From Anseranas semipalmata (lineage: Eukaryota > Chordata > Aves > Anseriformes > Anseranatidae): DNA of 64,000 bases. The stretch is from positions 265,435 to 329,434 of the forward strand of contig VXAA01006443.1 in the NCBI GenBank assembly GCA_013399115.1, read 5' to 3'. The notes beneath the pieces are model-generated. The model had not been told where the DNA came from and ran no database searches. It saw only the letters and a program-made list of their open reading frames with translations. Shown in pieces: positions 35,669-48,393 of the stretch. Made by a program: the position numbers and the translations under genes. Each line of letters starts with the position of its first letter. Positions within the stretch are counted from its first letter, which is position 1.

Positions 35669-38600
35669 GATATAACAACATCCAAAAAATATATACAGAT
35701 TTAAGCATACTGTGTTTGAGGTAAAAGCTTTTTAGAAAGGCAGATGAATGAATCACTGGAAAACATTGGCCTGAAACATAATTTTGCTGAAGTACAAAAT
35801 CAGCTTCTGACAGAAATACCCTAATCTACACAGAAGTACTTCATTTCAGTTTATTTAGTGCATTCTGTTCAGTGATTTGTTCCTTAAAAGTTAAGAAAGA
35901 GTTTGAAATTAGAAAGGCCTGAAAGTTGTTCTTATTTTTCATTTCTAGTCTAAATACAGTATGAGATAGAATACTGCTTACTAGTTCTAAAATTTTAAAA
36001 ATGTGCTAGCCAAATTTAAAAAATATATATTTCTTTTGCATTTAAAATTACTTAATTTACCAAATAGTAGAAGTTTTGGTACATTTTATATTTGTATTAT
36101 GTCTCTAGTGAACTTAAATATTTAGATTAAATATATGAGTATCATTCCACCTAGCATTAGTTGTTGAATTATAAGCATAAATTTTGCCTTTCCTCTGTAG
36201 TCAGTGGGAACAACAAACAGCCATTACAGATGGCAAATCATCTCTTCGTTAGAAAGAAGAATCACTCCCTAAAGTTGCCTCTGATCTCCACTGACTACAA
36301 ACAGAACCACAATAACTGGTTAAAACTAACAGCTTATTTTTTAGATGGATGAAATTAGTGACATTACTCCCTGACTAAACTAGCTTAATATGTTTTTTTC
36401 TAGTTAGCTTAAACTGAGATACAATTTTCCATCCATACACGTAGAGTAACATTTAACCATTAACTAGTTAGTTAGAAATATTCCATTCACTATTTTCATA
36501 TTTAATAAAATGTAAATATTAAGACTAGTAAGTCACACACTCGGTCGCTGTTTGTGGATATATTCTTTTTAATACTCTGTGGCTGCAAGAAAGGGTGAAA
36601 AATTATATCAACCAAAGAGACTCAACATTTCTTTTAGGAAAAAAAATGTACATATGAAAATCAAGATTAAACTCAAAAGATTTAAGTCAAGATTTTCTGC
36701 TTGCTGATTTAAATCTTGATTAGATTTGGTGATACCAATCATTTTGATTTACATCTGCATACTCTGGCATACAGTGAGTTGTCCCATTAACTTTAATGAG
36801 TCTATTTTACGTGCAGAGCTAAGCACCTGCACAAGTCTTTGCAGGAAGTAGTCCTTGGAGCATAATGTTTCTGTTTTAATTATTATCTAGTCTTGTTTTT
36901 AGTATTAAGTTAAAGTTTCAAATTTTCTTTAAAGAGGTAATACAACCAATACATCTACAAGTTATATGTCAGAACTAGGATTGTTGAAGACTTTCCTGTA
37001 AACGGCTGTAGTGAGTTGCAAGATTTTGCTCTTTCCCTTCAACTGTTGGTCTATGAACTATACAGAGTGCAAGGACAGGTAAGAATAAAGAGGCAGAACA
37101 TCTGTGCTTTTATAAACCTGATTCTTCTAAGCCTGTTAACAGAGATGAGGATCCTATTTAAAATGATGTTCACTTTTTATCATAAAACCAGATAAGAACT
37201 AGTAACAATGACTGTTCACCACTTTACACAATATCCTATTATAATCTCAAGCTGAAAGAAGTTAAAAGATTACATAGATATTTACCAGGATTTATAAAAT
37301 TAGCTGTCTGAGCCCTGTTCAGGAGAGCACTTAAACAAGGAAAAACTCAGTCTGTTACAATTCAAGACACCAAATGTTTTAAGTATCACTAGGACTTAAA
37401 CACATATTTAAGTGGTCTAACTATTCCTTTGCCCTCTAATTGTTCTTACTGGCTGAGAGAAATTGAGAGAGAGCACGATTTTGGTATCCAATGTGCAAGT
37501 AACAAATGGCCATGGAAATTCAAGTTCAATCTAGGAGTGGAAGCCAAATTAATTGACAGGTTATTTGTATTGTGTTTCTGATTCAAATAAACTCAGTAAT
37601 GTAGTGCATTTTGCTAGATTTCCCACTGGATTTCAAAGGTCAAAGGATTATGTTGACAACAGATGACAGAATTCTATGTTTTGTCACTATACTTGCTATT
37701 ACTCCTAGCAAATCTGCTCAACTTGTAATTCAAAATTCATCTGCTTTAAGAAACCTTCAACAAATGCTTTCACATGAGGCCTTGTCCTGAAATATTTAAG
37801 GGTAGGCTTTTCATTCTGGCAGTGAATAATCTACAATGCTAGCATATTATTCCTCTGAAGTAGGTGCATATGCAAGAGTAAGAATGAACAGATCGCTTTA
37901 GCAGAAGTCCAGAAATCTGACAGGCAAAAGTAAGTGTTATAGCATTCCTAAAGCCTCATGTTTAAAAAGTAGGTCAGGCAAAGAGAAGTAAGAATTCGGA
38001 AGAAAAAACATCATTGGTTTAGTGTACATATAAAAAGTAAACGAAAAGCATCAGGTAAGATTTGTATAGACAGGCTATCATTATTAGGCTGAGAAAGACT
38101 GCAGTATGTGCGTATTCACTTTATCAGCATGACTTTATCAGGAAAAAGAAAAAACCTTTAGCTCTTAAACTGATGTAAAATGAATGTTTTCATTATAGAC
38201 AAACAGGATTTTACAAACTTGCTGATATCTTCTTGTGGCATCTGGCATTTTGTTCTAAATATTACAAAAACAAGCTTGAGCTCTCAGGACTTTGAAGCCG
38301 GTTTTCTTTTTTTATGCAAAAAAATGTTGGAGAGATTTTATTTTATTTTATTTCTGAAATGGGCTACCATTCTGAAAGAAGCACTAGCAGAAGTTGATCA
38401 TGTTTCTTTCTCAGCCCACCCATGAGAATGAATGGTCCTCTCTCAGCTCTTGATTCAAAAAAAAAAAAAGCAGCAGCAGCTTATGTGAGGAGCTATATCT
38501 TTGGCTCTCAAGTCTGCTTTGTGTGTGCCACAGGGAACAGTTATTCCCCTGCTTGGCTGTCCCTCAGCAAGCTCAGGTCATGCAGCAGTGCACTGTTTAT

Positions 38601-39020
38601 TTTTACTTATTGACAGAATTTGAAGTAATGGAAAAAAAGGAGGAGGGAAACATTCCTCTTATTTATTTTTCTTATAACTCCCCCAAATGTTCATAAAGAT
38701 AGTGTGATGTTCAGACAACTTATGCTGTTGAAGTGTGGGAATATCTGTAGTCACCAGTGGCATGGATGAAGTGCAGAACTTGTTCCTGCAGCACTCCTGT
38801 GTGAGAGGAGCAGCAGTACCACCCTTACCTGCTAGTGAAAGCCCTAATTTATGAGGTGCTACTGTTCACATTCATGCCTACTTCACAACCTCTTAATTAT
38901 TACTAGAGAACATAAGAATTTCCTGCTAGTTAATCTCCAGCAGTTATAATCTGAATATGTGCGTCCATTTGTGTGCACTTGAAATGCAGATTTATTCTGT
39001 GCTTTTTTTAGAATCCAGAG

Positions 39021-39119
39021 GTTATTTTATATGACCAACATCTAATCACTATCATGCTTGAGCCTCACTAAAGTTGACAGCTTTACAGGTGTTATTTTAT
39101 GTGACCTACATTTAATCAC
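39021..39119 (+). repeat. Diverged tandem duplication, period 70
   Basis: The 29 bases at 39021-39049 (beginning GTTATTTTAT and ending TAATCAC) recur at 39091-39119 with three mismatches. Weaker similarity continues after each copy. This is a direct observation; the unit is not a repeat family I know. Confidence 0.8.
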
Positions 39120-41021
39120 AGATGATCCATGAGTCTTGTTAAACATGGTAGGATTACAGAGATCCTACTTTCACATTCTCTAATGTAGTAGACAAAAAGC
39201 CTTTGTGCCAGTGGGAGGTATACTAATGTTTTCTGATTTCCTACTTCTAGCTAATAAGTTTATTCTGGAAATTTCAAGGAAAGGATACTTCCATTCCCTG
39301 TCCAAACCCCTCCTATTTCAAAAACCAGAATGAAAACATTTGACTTTTGGAGTTAACGTAGATGCAAAGATTCTCTCTTTCTCTCTCTCCCCTTCTATAT
39401 GGCTGAAATCTGGAAAACTCTGATATAGAAAATATTTTGGACTTCTGACAACTCAAAGGATTTATAAAATATATTTTTTTCTGAACACCAGAAAATAAGA
39501 AACACGGATTATTTTCCTTGTTATACTTTGCTGATTATTTTACAAACACTAATTTTAACCAGGTATTTACTTTACTTGATGATGGCAGAAAAAACAACAA
39601 CAGAAATAAAAACCAGCCTTTTCCCTCATAAAAAGCCTTGTTACCTGTCTCTACTTACATGACCTGCAGATTGCAGTAAGAATGTTATAATATTTATGAA
39701 TTTAAAGTAGTGCTGAAGCTGTGGTTCACAGCAAATTTATAGTTTTTTCTTTTTTATGATTCCCTATCACAAGTGAAGCTTAATATTATCTCTATAATTG
39801 TTATGCTCCAAAGGTTTACACAGCCAAGGCTACACTCCATGGACAAAATCATTTAACAAGTTCAGCAAATTCTAGTGCCACATTTACACCTGAGAGGAAG
39901 CCTGAATTCTTGGTGGTAGATGCCATTTAGGTATATTGAGTAGGACCTTTCACAGTGGCATCCTTAGTAGCTAATTTAACAGTTGTGAGTAGCTGTCAGC
40001 AACAAATGTTGAAAATTTGGCTTCTCTTTCTCAGTTCAATAAAGCTTGCTGACTTTTTGTTTACTCCTATAGGCAAAAAGGTTGCTTCAACATATTCACC
40101 ACATGATTTTTTAGAATTGCTACACGATGTGGATCAACAACACATATTACAAAATCAAAATATGTTACTTATCTATATTTAATCAGAGCATTTACATAGC
40201 ATTTAATCAGATCTATGCTGTTTTTTATATTCCTTGTAAAATGAGATTGGAACACTTAATATTTCTGTTCTAAGTATGCACCGTATAAATATTTTATCAA
40301 CCATATATTGCAAAGCCTTTTACTTCACTTGTCTGCATTTTTCAGCACAAGGAAAATATGCTTGAATTTTTGAGAATATTCCACATTCATGCACTATCAC
40401 ACATTTTTAAGTCTTATCGGGAGAAAAATAAAGAGTTGGTTTTAAGGGCATAGTGATGAGCACAGCTTTAATCTTTGGTCAGGGAGTGACCTTTGCAGGC
40501 AGTTAATGGTTTCAGGTTTGTTTTTTTTTTCCGCACATTTCTTTCACTGTTGAGGCCAAGGTGTGTTTCCAGAACCTGCTGCAATAATTAATCTTTCTTT
40601 TTCTACATATTCTTTATTTGACTTTATATACTTTACAGCTGATAAAAGCTTGTTGAATGGTATTTGACAAGCTAAGTTTCACTTAAGGTATATGCAGAGT
40701 GCTTCGTCCTTTCTCATGTACAGAAAAATTGTTATTGAGAGAGGGAGTGTTCACCACCTCCCCAGTCTGAGGCACTCCTCAGTGTGTGTGTGCATGTGCA
40801 CGTTTGTACTACATATAAAAATCTGAGAAATAAGAGTCATAATGACCCTTTCTAAAATGAGAACAAGTGTTTGAAATTATGATAGATCTCTTCTCTTAAG
40901 CTAGTCTTTAAATAAATTACTTTTCTCTTCACGTATAAACTACTTCAGAGTAGATAAGAGCCTGGAGATGAGGAAGGGGAATTCAAAAGTTCCTTAACCC
41001 AGTGCTGGTTTTTTGTTGGTT

Positions 41022-41022
41022 T

Positions 41023-41053
<31 letters not shown>

Positions 41054-41054
41054 T
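41022..41054. repeat. (TG)n microsatellite
   Basis: Two TG runs separated by a TTTG interruption. Confidence 0.95.
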
Positions 41055-41098
41055 TTTCCAGCAAATAACAGTATTAACAAACCCATTGCCAAAAAAAA

Positions 41099-41161
41099 NN
41101 NNNNNNNNNNNNNNNNNNNNNNNNNNNNNNNNNNNNNNNNNNNNNNNNNNNNNNNNNNNNN
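41099..41161. other. Assembly gap (63 N)
   Basis: The gap is bounded by an A8 run on the left and, 14 bases to its right, by a T21 run (41176-41196). Low-complexity sequence is the likely cause. Confidence 0.98.
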
Positions 41162-43972
41162 AACCAAGCTGGGTGTTTTTTTTTTTTTTTTTTTTTCCTT
41201 GAGCTTCTTTTTCCACCAGGAACACTCAGCTCTAAGTTCCAAAAAAGTTTCCAGTGTGGCTTGTTGAAGTCATCGGAAGGCCCCCATGCCAAGAAGCAGT
41301 TTTGTTCCCTAGTGAGGAAAATGAACCCTAGTGAGGAAAAAAGCTAGGGAAAAAAAAAGCAAGAAAGGGAAATAGGTGAGAAGGGAGGGAAGAGAAGAAA
41401 CAGAAACAAAAAGTAGGCTGGGAAACAGGGAGGAAGATGGATGAAAAGGAAAAATGGCGTTGTGTTATGTAAAGAAGAGCAGGGGCAGCCATCTATAAAT
41501 CCACCACGGTCAGAGGCTTCACTGGAGAGTGAAACAGGCCAGGCTACTCACATGTGAGGACTGCTGAATTCAAACCACAGCTACACTGAATCCTTCTCTG
41601 AAAGAGGAAAGTGTGGCTGCTTTTAAGCATATCAATGTTTCCATGAATTAATCATATGTATGGATGTACTGCATCTACACCTTAATTTTAGCAACAGAGA
41701 ATTATTTTAATGATGTTTTTATTAAAATTGGTTCGATTTACTAAAAAAAAAAAAAAGTAAAATTCACAAATCAGTTATATTTGTATGTAGCAAGTCAGCA
41801 ATGGAATATCTATGCTGATAGATACACGGACTAACTTTCAGTGAATGAACTGACAGAAGGACAGTGAGATCAACCCTGCCAAGAGTATGAAATATGTGTT
41901 CTTAGTCAGATTTTATATCAAAACTGGGAACTCTACTTTGAACACGTTCCTCTATTCTTACATTTGATATGCTGTCATATTTCCCAGCTGCACTCTCAGA
42001 ACTTGTAGGAGACGGTATTCTTTAAGCAATGTGTATTGAATAAAAACAGATAGCTTTTTGTTACTGTTGTTGTATCTTAGCTATTTAGTATTACTTTACC
42101 CACTTGATATTATTCAGCATGATCAGTTGGAGTTGCAGACAAAGCTCTTAGGAAGAAAACAGGACAGACACAGAACAGTTTCAAAGACAAGATGTTGCCA
42201 AGAGGCCATGAGAGCAGAAGGAGTGCTAGTAACAGGGAAATGTCAACCTTGATCCAGGTGGGATGACAAGATCATAAGGCATAGGATTAAACAAGACAGA
42301 AAGCTTAAAAGTGCCTCCTGATCCAGGAGAAAAGAGAGCCAGCCCAAACTTCTGGAAATGTTTCTTTGACAAATCGCTGAAAAACTGTTGCAGCGGTGTT
42401 GTGATTCTTTGCTCCGAGGAGTGGGGAGGCCTATACTGACTGCATCTCAGCTACGCTTGCAATGAAAGGGCAATATTTAAATAAGAACATACAGCCTAAG
42501 TCATTAAATGCTTTCCTCATTTCAATGGCAGTTGTGGATGTTAAACATTAAATCTTCTAAATATTTCTGAGGTTCTGGACCAAGCACTTACTGCTTTAAT
42601 CCTCACTGAGCAAATAATTAATATATTGTTCTAGTGAAACACTTTCAGTATCTCTAAAGATCTTTGGGTTCTAGAGAGAAGTGTTTGTTTTTTTCAAGTG
42701 TCTGTGGGGCTTGTCTTATATTCAGTGAACAGGAAGATTTCCTGGGCCAGACCAAGAAGAGTTAGATCATAAGGGACCTCACCTAGGAATGAGGTGAGAG
42801 AGTCCAGGCCTGTCAGCTGAGATATGTGACTGGGAGAGAGTGAAAGGATCTAAATAATTTGTGACAGTCAACAAAGTATGCTGTGACTTACATTCACATA
42901 AACTGCAGATGGACCATGCTGATCATCTCTAGAAAGAGCTGGCCAGTATCTCCAGACAGAGATTGTGTCTTGAGAGAATCAGGAAAAAATAAGCATCTAA
43001 ATACTAGAAGAACCCATTACTTGAGCTCTCTTCATTTCACCTGTTCAACATGTACGTGTTGAACAAGCCTATTCATAAATATTAAAAATTTCCTTTGTCC
43101 CAAGTGGTTTTTAGCTTAGTGTAATAGCTTAAGCACTGTGTTCAGGAATCATCAAAGAATAAGATCTCTGCACTTTGTCTGGGAAATTTTAGATAAGACA
43201 AACCTGTCAGCATCACTAGTTTCCTATAGCAACCCTGCTAAACTAATAGTGCTTTTGAACACTGGAAGCACAATCTGTGTTTTCTCTGCCTTGGATTAGT
43301 GCCAACCATCCAGGAAATGTAATGCTTTGCTTTTTTAAATGTATTAAACTATTCTTATAGAATGAATTATGTTGATAGCTTGCTTTCTTGGAGGAGAAGA
43401 CAGCAATAAAAATGATTTGGAAAAGATTGACTTCTGACGTCCAGGAAACCAGAATTTGTCCAACATGAGGGCTTTTCACCATAGACTGCTACTAACAATC
43501 ACCTTTTTTTTTTTCTTTTTTGTTAAAGCTTTTTGTACTTTGTTCATTTTTGATGGCCATTCTGAAGGCAGTGTTAAAAAAAAAAATGAAAAAAATGAAA
43601 ATATGGTAAAGACATCTAAATCACTTCATATTGTTATAAACTGATCTTTGGGACTTGTGTGAAGGAGAAAAAAAACTGTTAATATATGTAGAATTCATTC
43701 CAATGAATTATTCAATATGTAGGAAAATAGTGTATAATGTCTTTGAATAATCCTCACATTTTAAAGCCTTCAGTTCTTTTGGGACTGAACAATGCTCACT
43801 GATAGTACAGAGGGCTATAATACATTCTGATATATCACTCATTCTAGTGCAGGTAAATTAAAAGCAAATCTGTTTCTAATTAGCTAGATGGATTGCTCAA
43901 AGGACTAGGCCATCTAGGGAGTGTTCAAGTTTTAGTTTCTTGTGATCTGAAGTTGAGGTTTTATATCATTGA

Positions 43973-44536
43973 TTATCTGAATATCCGAAAAATTAAGAAA
44001 GTCTTGAGCACATGTAATGGACAGTTTGAGGAAGGATGGTGGTTGTGTTCAGAGCCATTGTAAGACAGGTATTCACCATGGGGTGTTTTGGTATTTAAAC
44101 AAAGATATTGTTTTTTCCCATCTATTCTGAGAAAATAAATAAATAAATAAATAAATGCCAGATTATCAGTGTATTTACCTATATGAGATATGAGTTCCTT
44201 AGAAAATCTCTTTTGTGTTGCTTGTTTGACTTTTTTTTTTTTTTTAACATGAAAATATGACAGTGCCGTCTCATTGTTATCAAAAGCCAGGTTTGTGAGT
44301 AAACCAGGCAGCTCAGAAGAGAAATCCGGTGCAGTATGGTAGATTCCAGCTTCTGTTAATCTGCCAAGGTTCATGAAGGAAACTTCTGAAGGGTCACAGA
44401 AATAAACATGCTGCAATGGTGGTGTGGTCATAAAGTGTGATATTTGAGGCACTTCTGTCAAATAGTAACTAATTACATTGTGCAGAGAACTGGTAAACTT
44501 TTTTCTGCAGTGCCGTACAGAGCTTTGGTCTTCCAT
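43973..44536 (-). other. 187-codon open frame, unassigned
   Basis: This is the longest gap-free open frame in the window. It starts at an ATG and ends at TAA. The first 95 or so residues are of mixed composition (for example HNVISYYLTEVPQISHFMTT) and match no family I recognise. After that, a Lys run encoded by a T15 homopolymer (44231-44245) and an IYLFIYF segment encoded by (AAAT)n (44134-44156) cross the frame, which argues against a working protein. There is no clear promoter or splice site. A rough estimate suggests a frame this long would arise by chance in about one in ten windows of this size and composition. Confidence 0.15.
44134..44156. repeat. (AAAT)n microsatellite
   Basis: Five to six AAAT units. 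Confidence 0.95.
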
Positions 44537-45248
44537 CTTCTGGAGTGATTAACTAAAACTGGAATAGGCACTGAAGGAAAGGCAAAAAGAGATGGAGCAC
44601 TGTCAAGAGAGAGAAAACTGAAAGGCCTTGTCTTATTTAGAGTTCTAAAATGAAGACTGAGCTGGTTGATCTTTATGCATGATTAGCAGGGTAAATAACA
44701 GAGGCAAAGACCTTTTTAAGCTGAAGAATAGTACTAGCACAAGACAAGTAAATATATACTAGTCCTGAATACATTTAGGCCAGAGTTTAGGAGAAATTTA
44801 TGTGAAGCTTTTGGATAGCTTTCCACTAGGTTAGTAAGACCAAGATACCTATCTACTGTCAAGATGATCAGTTTATGAAGGGGCCTCTGAATCATGGAGG
44901 TGACAGGTTTTCTACATTAGCGAACAAGATAAAGAGACAAAATTGTACCTTTGGGACACCTTTATTTTTATTATGCTCTCAAATGGATATATTAGGCTTG
45001 CAATGTGTTCCGTAAGAATTTGTTGTTTTATCAAAATTACCACAGGTTTACTTTACCTGAGGTATAAACTCTATTCTTTTCATGCTGTGAGTCCATTGTA
45101 CATGTTAAATGCAGTCTTCTGTTCTTATTCCATGCCTCTTATGCTGTCTGAGTGCCTTTCAGGAACATGTTAACTCATATGATTACAATGTGTCACGCAG
45201 ATGATTCTTTCACTTTTTAATTCTCTCAGTCTGCAGGAAAAAGAGTTG

Positions 45249-45267
45249 ACACACACACACACACACA
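45249..45267. repeat. (AC)n microsatellite
   Basis: About nine AC units. Confidence 0.95.
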
Positions 45268-45723
45268 AACGTGGGAAAGCAGGCTGAAAAAAGTGGACCC
45301 TCTCATGGCCTGTGGTGGGGAGTGCTGAGATTATGCAGACTTTCATCCCATATTCTTCTACTGAAGTCATTCTGGTCATGTGATGGAAGAGAGGAGTGCA
45401 GCAGTCTGACTGCATTCCATAAAATGAAGCCTGAAGAAAGGTTTTAGATACTCCAGCAATCTTTAAGGGTCGTGTTTTCAAAGGCAGAAGTGTCAGAGGA
45501 TGCAAGCAAGCATACTGGGTTTTTCAGAAGCATTTTGTTAAGCCTTTCATTTCAATCAGCTGGAATTGAGCACTGAAAATCCAGACAGTGATCTGCCTCA
45601 TTCAATATGTATCTAACTGCAAATTTCTCCTTGAGGCCCTTGAAGACAAAGAATAAAATCAATCTGGCATGATATTTTATAAGGAATGATCATTATGAAA
45701 GGAGCAATGCTTATAAACTTCTG

Positions 45724-46180
45724 AATCATAGAATCATAGAACGGCATAGGTTGAAAAGGACCTTAAAGATCATCTAGTTTCAACCCCCCTGCTCTGGGCA
45801 GGGTTGCCAACTACTAGAGCAGGCTGCCCAGCGCCACATCCAGCCTGGCCTTGAATGCCTCCAGGGATGGGGCATCCACAACCTCTCTGGGCAACCTGTT
45901 CCAGTGCCTCACCACCCTCTGAGTGAAAAACTTCCTCCTAATATCCAACCTAAATCTCCCCTGTCTTAGTTTGAAACCATTCCCCCTTGTCCTATCACTA
46001 TCAACGTGTGTGAACACGCGTTCCCCCTCCTGTTTATACGCTCCCTTCAGGTACTGGAAGGCCGCAATGAGGTCTCCCCGGAGCCTTCTCTTCTCCAAGC
46101 TAAACAAGCCCAGTTCCCTCAACCTTTCTTCATAGGAGAGGTGTTCCAGCCCTCTGATCATCTTAGTGGCCCTCCTNTTA
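45724..46180 (-). mobile_element. CR1 LINE, 5'-truncated, relatively young
   Basis: Read on the minus strand, the copy ends with octamers (seen on the plus strand as two AATCATAG units at its left edge). The RT C-terminal coding lies upstream of that. Typical plus-strand CR1 antisense phrases include 'aaggaccttaaagatcatct', 'cagcctggccttgaatgcct' and 'ctctgggcaacctgttccag'. Homology stops abruptly just past the single N at 46177. No catalytic residues are included. Confidence 0.95.
45814..46161 (-). pseudogene. CR1 ORF2 RT C-terminal fragment, frame intact
   Basis: 115 codons read without a stop or shift. They include [90 protein letters not shown] and the terminal ALGSLL. This is the extreme C-terminus of the CR1 reverse-transcriptase protein, downstream of the YADD active site. 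The intact frame and close fit to the remembered consensus suggest a younger copy than those at 8.2, 17.3 and 47.5 kb. It has no start or promoter of its own and is not a working gene. Confidence 0.9.
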
Positions 46181-47500
46181 GCTTGATATTGCCTGTTGGT
46201 TTAATTGTAGTCTAAATGTGTTTGCAGTAACCCATGTTGTGGAGAAAAGGCAATGCTTGTGTTCATATCACTTGTAATCTCATGTGAGTGCGTAGTTTCG
46301 CGTTTCTTGGGGTCACAGTGTAAAGCAGAAAATACTAAATGCATGCATTGCTAAGTTCAAAACATTATTTGTCAAGGTGGAGAACAGTCTCCTAGGCAGC
46401 ATTAGTGATAGGATGTGTGGCTTCCAGAAGACAGTACAGAAAAATGCTACACATTGAGTCAGTTACATGATTAAATTCCACACTGACTTAACCACTTTTT
46501 TTAAAGAATAATGATAGTACTTAAGTACAAATGTCAGAAGAGCAAACTGATTGTGAGCACACTGTTTCAGACTATCACAAATGAAACTGTCGTTCCTATT
46601 TTCTGTGCATTTTGGATGTATATTCCACAGTCATCTGTAGCTTAGGACAGCAGCCTCAGAACTAATTTTCCAAAAACCAGATTGAAACAAGCTGATATAC
46701 TGGTAGGAAAAATCCAGGTGCTATTCAACTGCAATAACCACCATTATGATAAAGATTTTTTGTAATGTACATGGCTTAATGGAGGGGAATGCTAGTTCCC
46801 CTGTAATGTTCAAAATTAAGTAGCACAGCTGGCAGCAGCTTCGTCTCGAGCATTTCTCAAAGACATCTGCATGTCTAACTGCAATAGCATCTGCATATCT
46901 TCTGGGAGTATGCAGGGTTAGACTTAGAGAGACGGTAAGTGCTAGTACTTAAAACAGTAATTTGGATTGCACTGGGGAGACATAATACTCATTGAATGAA
47001 ATTAACTGAGGGACAGAGTGAAAAAAAAATGTTAACTCTCTTCCTAAAATATGAATCATTCTGTCTAAATCTGACCAGTGGCAACATAAACTGAAGTGGT
47101 AGAGTTTCATTAACTGTCCGTTACTTGCTTTTATATTCAGTTTATGGTGGACATAATTGCTATTGTTTCCATTGGGCTTGGCAAAACTCACACTATAACC
47201 GGGACTAATTGTCACCTTTTTTTTTTAGTACACTCTATTAAGTTGCCAAAAATTAAATGGATTTAAATTGAATTATCTTCTACTTCCATTCCTGAGGTCT
47301 TGAAGTCAAGTTATTTTGGTAGGTAAATATGAAGGAACTTACTTTTATGCTGCTTCTCCCTTAAACAAAGGGTACTTTCATTTCTTATGCTGTCAAACTA
47401 GGAATGCCCCTCTACTGTAATTTGGACAAAATCTCTCAAGGTAGTCAAAAAAGTCAAAAGTATCAAAAGACAAATATTTCTAGATGTGAGGTGAAGTATA
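46181..47500. other. Unassigned sequence between two CR1 copies
   Basis: No gene, RNA gene or repeat family is recognised. Frames at 46949-47215 and nearby match nothing I know. Confidence 0.6.
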
Positions 47501-48140
47501 CAGAATCATGGAATCCCAGAATGCTTGAGGTTGGAAGGGACCTCTGGAGGTCATCTGGTCCACCCCCCTGCTCTAGCAGAGACACCTAGAAAAGGTTGCC
47601 CAGGACCATGTCCTGGAGGCTTTTGAAGATCTCCAAGGAGTGAGACTCCACAACCCCTCTGGGCAACCTGTGCCAGTGCTCCATCACCCTCACAGTAAAG
47701 AAGCTTCCTGATGTTTAGACAGAGCCTCAGTTTGTGCCCCTTGCCTGTTGTCCTGGCACTGGGTGCCACTGAAAAGAGTCTGGCTCCATTGTGTTCGCAC
47801 CCTCCATATACACATTGTTAAGATCCCNGGACAGAACTGGACACAGCATTCCAGGTGCGGCCTCACCAACGCTGAGTAGAGGGGAAGGATCCCCTCTCTT
47901 GACCTGCTGGTGATACTTTGCCTAATGCAGCCAAGAACACCACCAGCCTTCTCAGTGGCAAGGGTGCGTTACTGACTCATGTTCAACATGGTGTCCACCA
48001 GGTCTCCTAGGTCCTTTTCTGCAGAGCTGCTTTACAGCGGGGTGGCCCCAGCATGTACTGGTGCCTGGGGTTGTTCCTCCCCAGATGCAGGACTGTGCAC
48101 TTCTTGTTGAACTTCTTGAGATTCTTGTCAGCCCAAAAGA
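47501..48140 (-). mobile_element. CR1 LINE, older subfamily, internally deleted
   Basis: The left edge carries the CR1 3' end in antisense ('cagaatcatggaatcccaga', then 'gttggaagggacctctggag' and 'gtcatctggtcca'). The right part carries upstream RT coding in antisense ('aggtcctttctgcagagct'-like text, and 'cctggggttgttcctcccca'). Around the single N at 47828 the sequence jumps from the 'gccaggctcttctcagtgg' block to the 'ctggaatgctgtgtccagtt' block. This skips about 200 bases of RT coding expected between them. Multiple stops are present. It is older than the copy at 45.8 kb. Confidence 0.9.
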
Positions 48141-48393
48141 AGTTCCCTCTTGTTCTGCAGTTTCTAGTTTAACTTTTTTAAAAAGTGGAATAAAATGAAA
48201 TCAGACAGGTTATCTCATTTTCTTTAACATGAAATTCTGTGAATATGCTGGATAAAGTGGTGTTTGGGCAAGGCTTAGCAATTGTGTACAAATGTCAATG
48301 AGTTCAGCAAAAAAAGTGATAATTGAAACTTTGGTCGCTTTGCAGAACATGTTTAAGCAGCATTACAAGCCTGACTCAAAATATAAACTAAAG

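Larger units (their letters stand above)
34601..45723. other. Unassigned AT-rich sequence
   Basis: No gene is recognised. It holds (TTG)n/(TTTTG)n at 35241-35291, (ACCA)n/(AAAC)n at 35634-35668, A13 with (GCA)n at 38457-38480, a diverged tandem duplication at 39021-39119, (TG)n at 41022-41054, an N gap at 41099-41161, a 19-bp tandem repeat at 41307-41340, a 187-codon frame at 43973-44536, and (AC)n at 45249-45267. I see no RNA gene and no CpG-rich promoter. Confidence 0.6.

Noticed and set aside
40983..41292. Several frames of 66-84 codons around 41.0-41.3 kb
   Set aside because: They are composed of (TG)n, poly-A/T and the N gap.
41307..41340. CCCTAGTGAGGAAAA occurring twice, 19 bases apart
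   Set aside because: A plain two-copy local duplication with no sign of function.
45923..46215. Plus-strand frames inside the CR1 at 45.8 kb
   Set aside because: They are antisense shadows of the CR1 RT frame.
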